From an uncultured Treponema sp. (GTDB lineage Bacteria > Spirochaetota > Spirochaetia > Treponematales > Treponemataceae), in contig CALBGU010000143.1 in the NCBI GenBank assembly GCA_937893155.1, forward strand, positions 1-13,215: DNA of 13,215 nt, read 5' to 3'. How positions within the stretch are numbered: the stretch's first letter is position 1; every line of letters begins with the position of its first letter. The position numbers and the translations under genes are program-made. Below are positions 6,871-13,215 of the stretch, one piece after another. Below the pieces are notes generated by a model. It made no database searches. It saw only the letters and a program-made list of their open reading frames with translations, and was not told the origin of the DNA.

Positions 6871-9800
6871 TATTCAGGATTTTGCCAGTCTTAAGATAAA
6901 ACTTGCTTCACCAGAAACCATTAAGGCGTGGTCGTACGGTGAGGTGAAAAAGCCAGAAACTATCAACTATCGCACCCTTCGCCCAGAGAAAGAGGGTTTG
7001 TTCTGCGAGCGCATTTTCGGAACAACAAAGGAATGGGAGTGTTTCTGCGGTAAGTTCAAGAGTATTCGCTATAAGGGCGTTGTCTGCGACCGCTGCGGTG
7101 TTGAAGTAACATCGTTCAAGGTTCGCCGCGAGCGCACTGGTCATATTTCTCTTGCCGCTCCGGTAAGCCATATTTGGTATTATCGCTCAGTTCCGAGCCG
7201 TATGGGGCTTTTGCTCAATCTCAAGGTTGCAGATTTGCGCGCTATTTTGTACTATGAAAAATATATTGTTATCAATCCTGGCGACACAGACCTTGAAAAA
7301 AATGCCCTTTTGACAGAAGAAGAATACAACGATGCGCGTGAACGCTACGGCGAGGCTTTCCAAGCTGGTATGGGTGCAGAGGCAATCAAGACATTGCTTG
7401 AAGAACTCGACCTTGACGCGATGGCGGCAGAACTTCGTGCAAAGATGATTGAAGACGGAGCAAAAACAAACTCCCGTCTTATCAAGCGCATTGAAATCGT
7501 AGAGAACTTCCGTTCATCTGGAAACAAAGCGAGCTGGATGATTTTGGACGTTATCCCTGTTTTGCCTCCTGATTTGCGCCCTATGGTACAGCTCGACGGC
7601 GGACGCTTTGCTGCTTCTGACCTCAACGATTTGTATCGCCGCGTTATCAACCGCAATAACCGATTGAATCGTCTCAAGGAGCTTTTTGCGCCTGATATCA
7701 TTATCAGAAACGAAAAGCGTATGCTTCAGGAAGCTGTAGACGCATTGTTTGATAATAGCAAGCGAAAGAGAGCGGTGAAAGGCTCTGCAAATCGTCCTTT
7801 GAAGTCAATCAGCGATATGCTCAAAGGTAAGGGCGGACGTTTCCGACAGAACTTGCTTGGTAAGCGTGTTGACTATTCTGGTCGTTCTGTAATCGTTGTT
7901 GGTCCAGAACTGAAACTGTGGCAGTGCGGACTTCCAACAAAAATGGCTTTGGAGCTTTTCAAGCCGTTTATCATGAGAAAACTCGTTGATAAGGGAATTG
8001 TTTTCAACATTAAGAAAGCAAAGACGTATGTTGAAACCGAAGCGCCTGAAGTTTTCCAGATTCTTGATGAAGTTGTGCGCGAGCACCCTGTTATGCTCAA
8101 CCGCGCTCCGACGTTGCACCGCTTGGGTATTCAGGCATTTGAGCCTGTTTTGGTGCAGGGCAAGGCTTTGAAGCTTCACCCGCTTGCGTGTAAGGCGTTC
8201 AACGCTGACTTTGACGGCGACCAGATGGCTATTCACGTTCCGTTGACGCAGGCTGCTCAGCTTGAGTGCTGGACATTGATGCTTTCTGCTCGAAACCTTC
8301 TTGATCCTGCAAACGGCGGTACAATCGTATCTCCTTCTCAGGATATGGTTTTGGGTATCTACTATATGACTTCGGTAAAGCCGAGCGGAAAAGGCACTGG
8401 ACGCAGATTCGTTTCTGCAGAAGAAGCCTATATGGCGGCAGACCGCAGTATCGCGGCGTATGCGGCGGATTCTGATGAAGCAACAACGTTCTCAAAAACG
8501 CACAGCATTGAGTGGCAGTCACTCATTAAAGTGCCTGCTCCGAAGGATTGTTTTGACAAAGATTCTGACGGAAATCCACTTTTCAAGAAAGGCGATGTCA
8601 TTGAAACAACAGCTGGACGCTTGAAGTTCAACGAAGCGATGCCTGAAGAAGTTGGCTATGTAAACAGACAGATGATTGATAAAGACCTCAAGAAGATGAT
8701 TGAGGACGTGTATCATACTCAAGGCGAATGGCTTACAATCCGTATGCTTGACGCTATCAAAGACGTTGGTTACAAGAATGCTACGTTCTACGGCGCAACT
8801 CTTTCTATGGACGATATTCTTATCCCTGAAGAAAAAGCAGAGATTATGGAAAAGTCAAACAAGGAAGTTGCAAAGATTGTCAACGACTTCTCTAAAGGTG
8901 CTATCACCGGCGAAGAGCGCTATAACCGCGTAACTGATATTTGGCAGAGAACAAACGAAAAGCTCACCAATATCATGATGGAGCATATGGAAAAAGACCG
9001 AGAGGGCTTTAATACTATCTATATGATGGCAAAATCTGGTGCTCGTGGCTCTAAGAAGCAGATTTCTCAGCTCGGAGCTATGCGCGGTTTGATGGCGAAA
9101 CCGAACGGAGCGATTATTGAGCTTCCGATTCGTTCAAACTTCAAAGAGGGCTTGAACGTTATTGAGTACTTTATTTCTACAAACGGTGCTCGAAAAGGTT
9201 TGACAGATACTGCTTTGAAGACTGCTGACGCTGGTTATATGACTCGTCGCTTGGTCGATGTTTCGCAGGACGTTGTTGTAAACGAAGATGACTGCGGCAC
9301 AATCAACGGTATCGACTACACCGCTATCAAAGACGGCGAGAATATCATCGAGTCGCTTGCTTCTCGCATTGCTGGTCATTACTCAATCGAGCGAGTGCTT
9401 GACCCTGTTACCAACGAGGTGCTTTGCGATGTCAATCAGTACATCGACGAGAAACTTGCCAAGAAGATTGATGAAGCGGGTGTTGAGAAGGTAAAACTCC
9501 GCACGGTACTTACGTGTGAATGTGAACACGGTATTTGTGTGAAATGTTATGGTAAGAACTTGGCTCGCGATAAGATTGTAGAAATCGGAGAGGCAGTTGG
9601 TACAATCGCTGCTCAGTCTATCGGTCAGCCTGGTACACAGCTTACTATGCGTACATTCCACGTTGGAGGTACTGCTTCTAAGGTTACGCAAGATAACCAC
9701 ATTGTGATGAATTATCCTGCTCTTATCGACGACATTTCAGGAACTCACGTTGTGCTTGATAACGGCTACTGGCTCTTTACTCGTAAAGGTAAGATGGTTG

Positions 9801-11188
9801 TTCAGAAGATTTTTGACCGCTACGAGTTGACAAAAGAAAAGCCTGAAGTGGAAGACGGTTCTCGTATCCTCAAAAATACGCTTCTTTTCAAGAAAGGCAA
9901 AGAAGAGTTCAGAGCGTCTGAAAAAGGGCGCGTGAAACTTGTCGGAAAAATGCTGTACGTCATCGGAAACGACCAGATAATCGATATTGCGAATGGTTCT
10001 ACCATTTATGCAAAAGCGGGCGACGTATGCGAAAAGGATAAGCCTGTTGGCGAGTTCGAGCCGTATAACGAGCCGATTATCGCGGAGCAGGACGGTGTTG
10101 TGCACTACGAAGACATCGTTGAAGGCTCGACGCTTGAGGTTACGCTGTCTGCGGACAGAAAATCGAAGGAACGCCGTATTTCAGATTTGCACCTTGATGT
10201 AAAGCAGCCGCGCATTGAAATCACTGATGATGCGGGTGAGCGACTTGGTGCGTACTATTTGCCTGCGGGCGCGTTGATTCGTGTGGAAGACAACCAGATT
10301 GTCAAAGCGGGCGTTACGCTTGCTACTATGGCAAAAGAAGCGTCAAAGACAAACGATATTACTGGTGGTTTGCCGCGTGTTTCTGAGTTGTTTGAAGCTC
10401 GCCGCCCGAAAGAGCCTGCTGTCTTGGCAAAAATCACGGGTGTTGTGCGCTTCAAGGGTATCCAGAAAGCAAAGCGCATTATCGTTGTGGAAGACGAGTA
10501 CGGAAAGCCGTTTGAGCACGAAATCCCGATGAACAAGCGTTTGCTCGTTCGCGATGGCGACCACGTTGAAGCTGGCGAAAAGCTCTCTGACGGCGCAATC
10601 GATGCACACGACATTCTCGACATCAAGGGCGAAAATGCTTTGCAGGAGTTCTTGATGGACGAAATCCAGTCTGTGTATCGCGCACAGGGTGTATCTATCA
10701 ATGATAAGCACATCGGTATCATCGTGCGCCAGATGCTCCGCAAAGTTGAGGTTGTGTCTGTGGGCAATACAAAGTTTATCTTTGGACAGTCTGTGGACAA
10801 ATTCCAGTTCCGCGCAGAAAACGAGCGCGTTATGGCGGAAGGTGGCGACCCAGCAATCGCACGCCCGATGTTCCAGGGTATTACAAAAGCTGCATTGAAC
10901 ACCGATTCGTTCATCTCTGCGGCTTCGTTCCAGGAAACAACGCGCGTTCTTACCAATGCGGCGATTGCAGGTGCAACAGACCATCTTCGCGGCTTGAAAG
11001 AGAATGTTGTCATCGGACACATGATTCCTGCAGGAACGGGAATCCGCAACTATCGCAACATCAAGTTGTCTGACGCATTCAGCGACGATTTGGACGCGAA
11101 AATGCTTGAAGTGCTTGAGCGACGAAGAGAGGAGCGTGAAGCGGCTCAGACGATGGAATTCGGCGAGTACGATAGAGAAGAGGACTAA
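6863..11188 (+). CDS. rpoC: DNA-directed RNA polymerase subunit beta'
   Basis: The beta' subunit carries the catalytic magnesium site of RNA polymerase and the clamp. The 1441 residues fit a spirochaete RpoC. Seen in order: the first zinc site (C60, C62, C75, C78), the switch and lid region with NLLGKRVDYSGRSVIVVGP, the catalytic loop NADFDGDQMA with D449, D451 and D453, the bridge helix region from about 726 (GARGSKKQISQLGAMRG), the second zinc site (C811, C885, C892, C895), the trigger-loop neighbourhood QSIGQPGTQLTMRTFHVGG, and the C-terminal domain with GLPRVSELFEARRPK and ISAASFQETTRVL. The tail is acidic (EYDREED). The start at 6863 has AGGAG (6851-6855) seven bases upstream and lies inside the end of rpoB in another frame. 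No key residue appears to be missing. A strong hairpin 49 bases after the stop probably ends this transcript in part. Confidence 0.98.
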   Translation: MRDIQDFASLKIKLASPETIKAWSYGEVKKPETINYRTLRPEKEGLFCERIFGTTKEWECFCGKFKSIRYKGVVCDRCGVEVTSFKVRRERTGHISLAAPVSHIWYYRSVPSRMGLLLNLKVADLRAILYYEKYIVINPGDTDLEKNALLTEEEYNDARERYGEAFQAGMGAEAIKTLLEELDLDAMAAELRAKMIEDGAKTNSRLIKRIEIVENFRSSGNKASWMILDVIPVLPPDLRPMVQLDGGRFAASDLNDLYRRVINRNNRLNRLKELFAPDIIIRNEKRMLQEAVDALFDNSKRKRAVKGSANRPLKSISDMLKGKGGRFRQNLLGKRVDYSGRSVIVVGPELKLWQCGLPTKMALELFKPFIMRKLVDKGIVFNIKKAKTYVETEAPEVFQILDEVVREHPVMLNRAPTLHRLGIQAFEPVLVQGKALKLHPLACKAFNADFDGDQMAIHVPLTQAAQLECWTLMLSARNLLDPANGGTIVSPSQDMVLGIYYMTSVKPSGKGTGRRFVSAEEAYMAADRSIAAYAADSDEATTFSKTHSIEWQSLIKVPAPKDCFDKDSDGNPLFKKGDVIETTAGRLKFNEAMPEEVGYVNRQMIDKDLKKMIEDVYHTQGEWLTIRMLDAIKDVGYKNATFYGATLSMDDILIPEEKAEIMEKSNKEVAKIVNDFSKGAITGEERYNRVTDIWQRTNEKLTNIMMEHMEKDREGFNTIYMMAKSGARGSKKQISQLGAMRGLMAKPNGAIIELPIRSNFKEGLNVIEYFISTNGARKGLTDTALKTADAGYMTRRLVDVSQDVVVNEDDCGTINGIDYTAIKDGENIIESLASRIAGHYSIERVLDPVTNEVLCDVNQYIDEKLAKKIDEAGVEKVKLRTVLTCECEHGICVKCYGKNLARDKIVEIGEAVGTIAAQSIGQPGTQLTMRTFHVGGTASKVTQDNHIVMNYPALIDDISGTHVVLDNGYWLFTRKGKMVVQKIFDRYELTKEKPEVEDGSRILKNTLLFKKGKEEFRASEKGRVKLVGKMLYVIGNDQIIDIANGSTIYAKAGDVCEKDKPVGEFEPYNEPIIAEQDGVVHYEDIVEGSTLEVTLSADRKSKERRISDLHLDVKQPRIEITDDAGERLGAYYLPAGALIRVEDNQIVKAGVTLATMAKEASKTNDITGGLPRVSELFEARRPKEPAVLAKITGVVRFKGIQKAKRIIVVEDEYGKPFEHEIPMNKRLLVRDGDHVEAGEKLSDGAIDAHDILDIKGENALQEFLMDEIQSVYRAQGVSINDKHIGIIVRQMLRKVEVVSVGNTKFIFGQSVDKFQFRAENERVMAEGGDPAIARPMFQGITKAALNTDSFISAASFQETTRVLTNAAIAGATDHLRGLKENVVIGHMIPAGTGIRNYRNIKLSDAFSDDLDAKMLEVLERRREEREAAQTMEFGEYDREED

Positions 11189-11204
11189 ATTTTCTCTAAA
11201 GTGC

Positions 11205-11233
11205 TTGACGATGAGTCTGTAAATTCGTTATAG
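11205..11233 (+). promoter_or_regulatory. Promoter candidate for rpsL-rpsG
   Basis: TTGACG (11205-11210), a 17-base spacer and TTATAG (11228-11233; TATAGT at 11229 with an 18-base spacer is also possible) form a good sigma70-type promoter 16 bases after the rpoC stop. The predicted start, around 11240, lies at the foot of the next hairpin. Confidence 0.55.
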
Positions 11234-11237
11234 TTAT

Positions 11238-11271
11238 AAAACCTGCATTTGCATAAAGTGCAGGTTTTGTT
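11238..11271 (+). terminator. Intrinsic terminator after rpoC
   Basis: AAAACCTGCATTT (11238-11250) pairs fully with AAGTGCAGGTTTT (11256-11268) around loop GCATA: 13 pairs including one T-G wobble, with the downstream arm ending TTTTGTT. The form is that of an intrinsic terminator of the rpoBC transcript, though the T tract is short. It overlaps the predicted start of a downstream promoter. Confidence 0.7.
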
Positions 11272-11285
11272 AAAGCCAAATTTGA

Positions 11286-11301
11286 CCGAGGTGCTGCTCG
11301 G
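11286..11301 (+). promoter_or_regulatory. Short GC-rich hairpin in the rpsL leader
   Basis: CCGAG (11286-11290) and CTCGG (11297-11301) form five pairs with loop GTGCTG, nine bases before the rpsL ribosome binding site AGGAG (11311-11315). It could be a leader element; five pairs is near what chance allows. Confidence 0.25.
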
Positions 11302-11324
11302 CAACAATATAGGAGATTAGGCCG

Positions 11325-11699
11325 ATGCCTACAATTAATCAGTTGATTCGTAAGGGTCGTCAGTCTGCTGCAAATACAACTAAAGCTCCCGCGCTTCAGT
11401 CTTGTCCGCAGAAACGTGGCGTTTGCACACGTGTTATGACTGTTACACCGAAAAAACCAAATTCAGCTCTCCGAAAGGTAGCTCGTGTTCGCCTTAGCAA
11501 CGGAATTGAAGTTACAGCTTACATTCCTGGTGAAGGACACAACCTTCAGGAGCACTCAGTTGTTCTTATCCGCGGTGGTCGTGTAAAGGACCTTCCTGGT
11601 GTTCGCTATCACATCATTCGTGGTACAAAAGATACTTTGGGAGTGGAAAACCGCAAGCGCGCTCGCTCAAAGTACGGTGCTAAGAAACCAAAGGCATAA
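11325..11699 (+). CDS. rpsL: 30S ribosomal protein S12
   Basis: S12 lies at the decoding centre of the small subunit, controls reading accuracy and is the classic streptomycin-resistance locus. The 124 residues equal the common bacterial length. Seen: the N-terminal extension MPTINQLIRKGR, CPQKRGVCTRV, the loop TPKKPNSALRKVARV with K43 and K44, GEGHNLQEHSVVLIRGGRVKDLPGVRYH with K88 and D89, and the basic tail RSKYGAKKPKA. The streptomycin-relevant lysines are the sensitive type. D89 is the residue methylthiolated by RimO where that enzyme exists. AGGAG (11311-11315) is nine bases from the ATG. rpsG follows 15 bases after the stop, so both are one unit. Confidence 0.98.
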   Translation: MPTINQLIRKGRQSAANTTKAPALQSCPQKRGVCTRVMTVTPKKPNSALRKVARVRLSNGIEVTAYIPGEGHNLQEHSVVLIRGGRVKDLPGVRYHIIRGTKDTLGVENRKRARSKYGAKKPKA

Positions 11700-11714
11700 T
11701 AAGGAGTCTGGAAA

Positions 11715-12185
11715 ATGGGTAGACATAAGAAGTCAGTTGACCGTCCAATCGTTCCGGACGGAAAATATAACAGCAAGGTTATCACAAAGTTCGTTAAGCG
11801 CATGATGCTCGACGGAAAGAAAGAGACTTGCACAAAGATTATCTATGAAGCTATGGACAAGCTCAAGGCAAAGACAGAGAAAGACCCTCTCGAAGTATTC
11901 TTGAAGGCTCTTGACAATGTTAAGCCTGTTGTCGAGGTTAAATCACGTCGCGTTGGTGGTGCAACCTATCAGGTGCCTATCGAAATCCGCGATGAGAGAC
12001 GCGAAGCGCTTGCAATGAGATGGCTCATTGATGCAGCACGCCGCCGCTCAGGTCACGGTATGGCTGATACATTGGCTTCTGAGCTCCTTGATGCATTCAA
12101 CAACACAGGTACTGCATACAAGAAGAAGGAAGACACACACAAGATGGCAGAGGCAAACAAGGCGTTTGCACACTATCGCTGGTAG
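11715..12185 (+). CDS. rpsG: 30S ribosomal protein S7
   Basis: S7 starts assembly of the 30S head by binding the 3' domain of 16S rRNA and contacts mRNA and tRNA near the E site. The 156 residues are the usual length. Seen: a basic start (MGRHKKSVDRPIVPDGKYNS), the family motif VKRMMLDGKKE, the conserved central block KPVVEVKSRRVGGATYQVPIEI, then RREALAMRWLIDAARRRSG and the C-terminal KKEDTHKMAEANKAFAHYRW. AAGGAG (11701-11706) lies eight bases before the ATG. In many bacteria fusA and tuf come next; here the unit ends at a terminator instead, as I recall for Treponema pallidum. Confidence 0.98.
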   Translation: MGRHKKSVDRPIVPDGKYNSKVITKFVKRMMLDGKKETCTKIIYEAMDKLKAKTEKDPLEVFLKALDNVKPVVEVKSRRVGGATYQVPIEIRDERREALAMRWLIDAARRRSGHGMADTLASELLDAFNNTGTAYKKKEDTHKMAEANKAFAHYRW

Positions 12186-12203
12186 TTTTTATCTTGGTGA
12201 TAC

Positions 12204-12237
12204 AAAAGAGCATCGGAAACGGTGCTCTTTTGTTGTT
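12204..12237 (+). terminator. Intrinsic terminator after rpsG
   Basis: AAAAGAGCATCG (12204-12215) pairs with CGGTGCTCTTTT (12220-12231), 12 pairs with one T-G wobble, closed by a GAAA tetraloop and followed by GTTGTTG. It lies 18 bases after the rpsG stop. This is the clearest terminator in the window and marks the end of the ribosomal operon. Confidence 0.85.
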
Positions 12238-12251
12238 GTCCGCCAAAACGC

Positions 12252-12280
12252 TTGAAAAACAACGGCGAAAAAGATAGAAT
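12252..12280 (+). promoter_or_regulatory. Sigma70-type promoter in the gap after rpsG
   Basis: TTGAAA (12252-12257), a 17-base spacer and TAGAAT (12275-12280) each differ from consensus by one base. The start would fall near 12286-12288, just after the operon terminator. What it transcribes is not obvious. Confidence 0.5.
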
Positions 12281-12327
12281 AACAGTATGAAAAATCACTT
12301 TGCAGTATACAAAAAGTTCTCTGCTGA

Positions 12328-12347
12328 ATCGGGTCATCGGGTCATCG
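12328..12347 (+). repeat. Two and a half copies of an 8-base tandem repeat
   Basis: ATCGGGTC occurs at 12328-12335 and 12336-12343, followed by ATCG. Eight is not a multiple of three, so slippage would shift the frame of the 22-residue reading frame that crosses it. Confidence 0.6.
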
Positions 12348-12400
12348 CACCTTGAAATAATCTGTGAGAGTAATCTGTTTTGCAATATATCTTCTCTTAA

Positions 12401-12446
12401 AACAGCCCTTGAAGGTCAGCGTTTGGCGTGAACTGCGAGGGCTGTT
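12401..12446. terminator. Hairpin with 9-bp stem, weak terminator
   Basis: AACAGCCCT (12401-12409) pairs with AGGGCTGTT (12438-12446); the 28-base loop can form short inner pairs. On the plus strand it is followed by ATCATT, a poor T tract; on the minus strand by TTAAGAG, also poor. It could end the short plus-strand transcript or be a structured RNA part. Confidence 0.35.
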
Positions 12447-12524
12447 ATCATTACGGAGAGTATTTGTGATTGGGAGAAAAAAACGGAAGGGTAGCGCAAA
12501 ACGATGAACGCGGCACAAGCAGAG

Positions 12525-12646
12525 ATGTACGGTATGGTACAAGCATAGATGTACCATATCGTACATGCGTAATGGTACGGTGTCGTACAGCATACTGTGC
12601 GGGTGTCGTACAAGGTACTGTACAGGCGATGTACAGCATACTGTAC
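12525..12646. repeat. GTAC-rich repeat block with nested inverted repeats
   Basis: Eleven exact GTAC sites lie in 120 bases (starting at 12527, 12537, 12551, 12561, 12575, 12585, 12608, 12615, 12620, 12631 and 12643), with a GTGC variant at 12597. The first three pairs follow the form GTAC-N6-GTAC-N10, a 24-base period; later units are degraded. Units 1 and 2 form a 16-pair stem (12525-12540 with 12551-12566, one G-T wobble, 10-base loop). GTACAG-CATA-CTGTAC at 12631-12646 is a perfect hairpin, and nearly the same 18 bases occur at 12585-12602. Stops break the frames on the plus strand, so it is probably non-coding. It lies about 90 bases before the LRR gene. I recognise no named element. Confidence 0.8.
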
Positions 12647-12733
12647 GGCACTGCGCTTTGATAATGGCACAGGAGTGTGCAAGGGATTTCTGAAAATTTG
12701 TTCGGAATGATAGAGTAAGGCGGAATTATTGGT

Positions 12734-13215
12734 ATGGCGAAAATCATTGACGGAATCGAGTATTCAGATGATATGAAAAGCGTTGTCGGGGCGGAGAGTA
12801 GGGGCATAACGAGCGCGGTGATAGCAGATGGCGTTAGGCAAATCGGCGAGTGGGCGTTTTGGGATTGTACTTCGCTTGTGTCTGTGGTGATTCCTATGGG
12901 GGCAACAGAAATCGGCAGTCATGCGTTTCATAATTGCAGTGCGCTTACATCTGTGGTGATTCCTGCGAGCGTAACGGAAATCGGCAATTATGCGTTCAAG
13001 TTCTGCAACATTACGGAAATGGAACACCTCTGCCTTCCGATAAAAAACGGAGTGGCGGTGAAAGGCGGCACAGCCTTGTATTGCGCACATCAGGCAAGCG
13101 AAATCACAATGAGCGGCATTATGGCGATAGGCGGCGGTGCGTTCAGTGGCTGCACTTCGCTTGTGTCTGCGAAAATTCCTGCGGGCGTAACAGAAATTGG
13201 CAATGGGGCGTTTTT
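12734..13215 (+). CDS. BspA-type leucine-rich-repeat protein (5' part)
   Basis: Open to the window end, 160 complete codons seen. After about 35 residues (MAKIIDGIEYSDDM...) come repeats of about 23 residues of the form IGxxAFxxCxxLxSVVIPxxVTE: units begin near residues 37, 60, 83, 132 and 155. The third is followed by a longer, divergent stretch with a CHLCLP-like and CAHQ segment before regular repeats resume. This is the BspA or Treponema LRR (LRR_5) type, often found in surface or secreted proteins that bind host or microbial surfaces. No signal peptide is visible from this start, so export is uncertain; the protein could be cytoplasmic or start elsewhere. The ribosome binding site is weak (AAGGCGG, about 10 bases upstream). 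The repeats are similar at DNA level: 19 bases at 12866-12884 recur at 13151-13169 with one difference. Confidence 0.85.
   Translation, partial: MAKIIDGIEYSDDMKSVVGAESRGITSAVIADGVRQIGEWAFWDCTSLVSVVIPMGATEIGSHAFHNCSALTSVVIPASVTEIGNYAFKFCNITEMEHLCLPIKNGVAVKGGTALYCAHQASEITMSGIMAIGGGAFSGCTSLVSAKIPAGVTEIGNGAF

Larger units (their letters stand above)
12287..12446 (+). ncRNA. Possible short transcript (small RNA or leaderless 22-residue peptide)
   Basis: A transcript from the promoter at 12252-12280 would begin close to an ATG at 12287 that opens a 22-residue frame (start MKNHFAVYKKF, stop TGA 12353-12355) and could end at the hairpin at 12401-12446, giving about 160 bases. No ribosome binding site precedes the ATG, so a peptide would have to be leaderless. 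Only the promoter and hairpin support it; it could also be the long leader of the LRR gene. I recognise no known RNA family. Confidence 0.2.
12186..12733. other. 548-base non-coding gap, rpsG to LRR gene
   Basis: No convincing protein gene is visible on either strand. It holds the rpsG terminator, a promoter candidate, a possible short transcript with an end hairpin, an 8-base tandem repeat, and a GTAC-rich repeat block, each listed separately. In the last 87 bases before the LRR start I see no clear promoter, only a weak AAGGCGG ribosome binding site at 12717-12723. Confidence 0.7.

Noticed and set aside
12525..12646. CRISPR array
   Set aside because: Units are 24 bases with no constant repeat and variable spacer pattern, they degrade along the block, and no cas gene is present.
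12470..12661. Plus-strand TTG-started frame of 63 codons across the GTAC block
   Set aside because: Cys/Tyr/Arg-rich low-complexity product caused by the repeats, rare start codon, no supporting site.
12416..12682. Minus-strand frame with an 8-residue repeat across the GTAC block
   Set aside because: The repeat in the protein simply follows the 24-base DNA period; no ribosome binding site or family resemblance, and other frames are equally open.

Overview
The window looks like a gut or rumen metagenome contig made of three sources. From about 1893 to the end it is bacterial, with the layout and protein character of a Treponema-like spirochaete: rplA (3' end), rplJ, rplL, rpoB, rpoC, rpsL, rpsG, then a BspA-type leucine-rich-repeat gene running off the right edge. 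The first ~1.9 kb does not belong with it. Bases 1 to about 1260 are very AT-rich (roughly a quarter G+C in the first line) and encode a eukaryotic AGC-family kinase with a C-terminal PH domain, closest to PDK1, with the Asn-rich and acidic low-complexity style of anaerobic fungi or similar protists. About 1264 to 1893 encodes an internal piece of a Clostridia-like isoleucyl-tRNA synthetase. The two joins fall where the neighbouring sequences share a short stretch, so a single 1863-base reading frame runs through all three pieces. I read it as an assembly or amplification chimera, not a real fusion protein.

The spirochaete part is the conserved 'beta' operon of translation and transcription genes. 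rplA and rplJ overlap by one base. rplJ is followed by a 165-base gap holding four consecutive hairpins, then rplL. The rplL-rpoB gap (about 217 bases) holds a terminator-like hairpin with a T tract, a perfect 13-bp hairpin, a possible promoter and an inverted repeat just before the rpoB ribosome binding site. That order recalls the attenuator plus RNase III site known between rplL and rpoB in E. coli. rpoB and rpoC overlap by eight bases. Between rpoC and rpsL a good promoter sits directly against a strong terminator-type hairpin, so rpsL-rpsG may be both separated from and re-initiated after rpoBC. The operon ends with a clear intrinsic terminator after rpsG.

The 548 bases between rpsG and the leucine-rich-repeat gene are accessory-like. 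They hold a strong sigma70-type promoter, a possible short transcript ending in a 9-bp hairpin, an 8-base tandem repeat, and a 120-bp block with eleven GTAC sites arranged partly in a 24-base period with large inverted repeats. The last gene encodes 23-residue repeats typical of Treponema surface or secreted LRR proteins, but its apparent start gives no signal peptide.

Most of the window is ordinary core genome. The parts worth a second look are the chimeric left end (including a kinase that lacks a DFG motif), the hairpin series around rplL, the promoter-terminator overlap before rpsL, and the GTAC repeat block.
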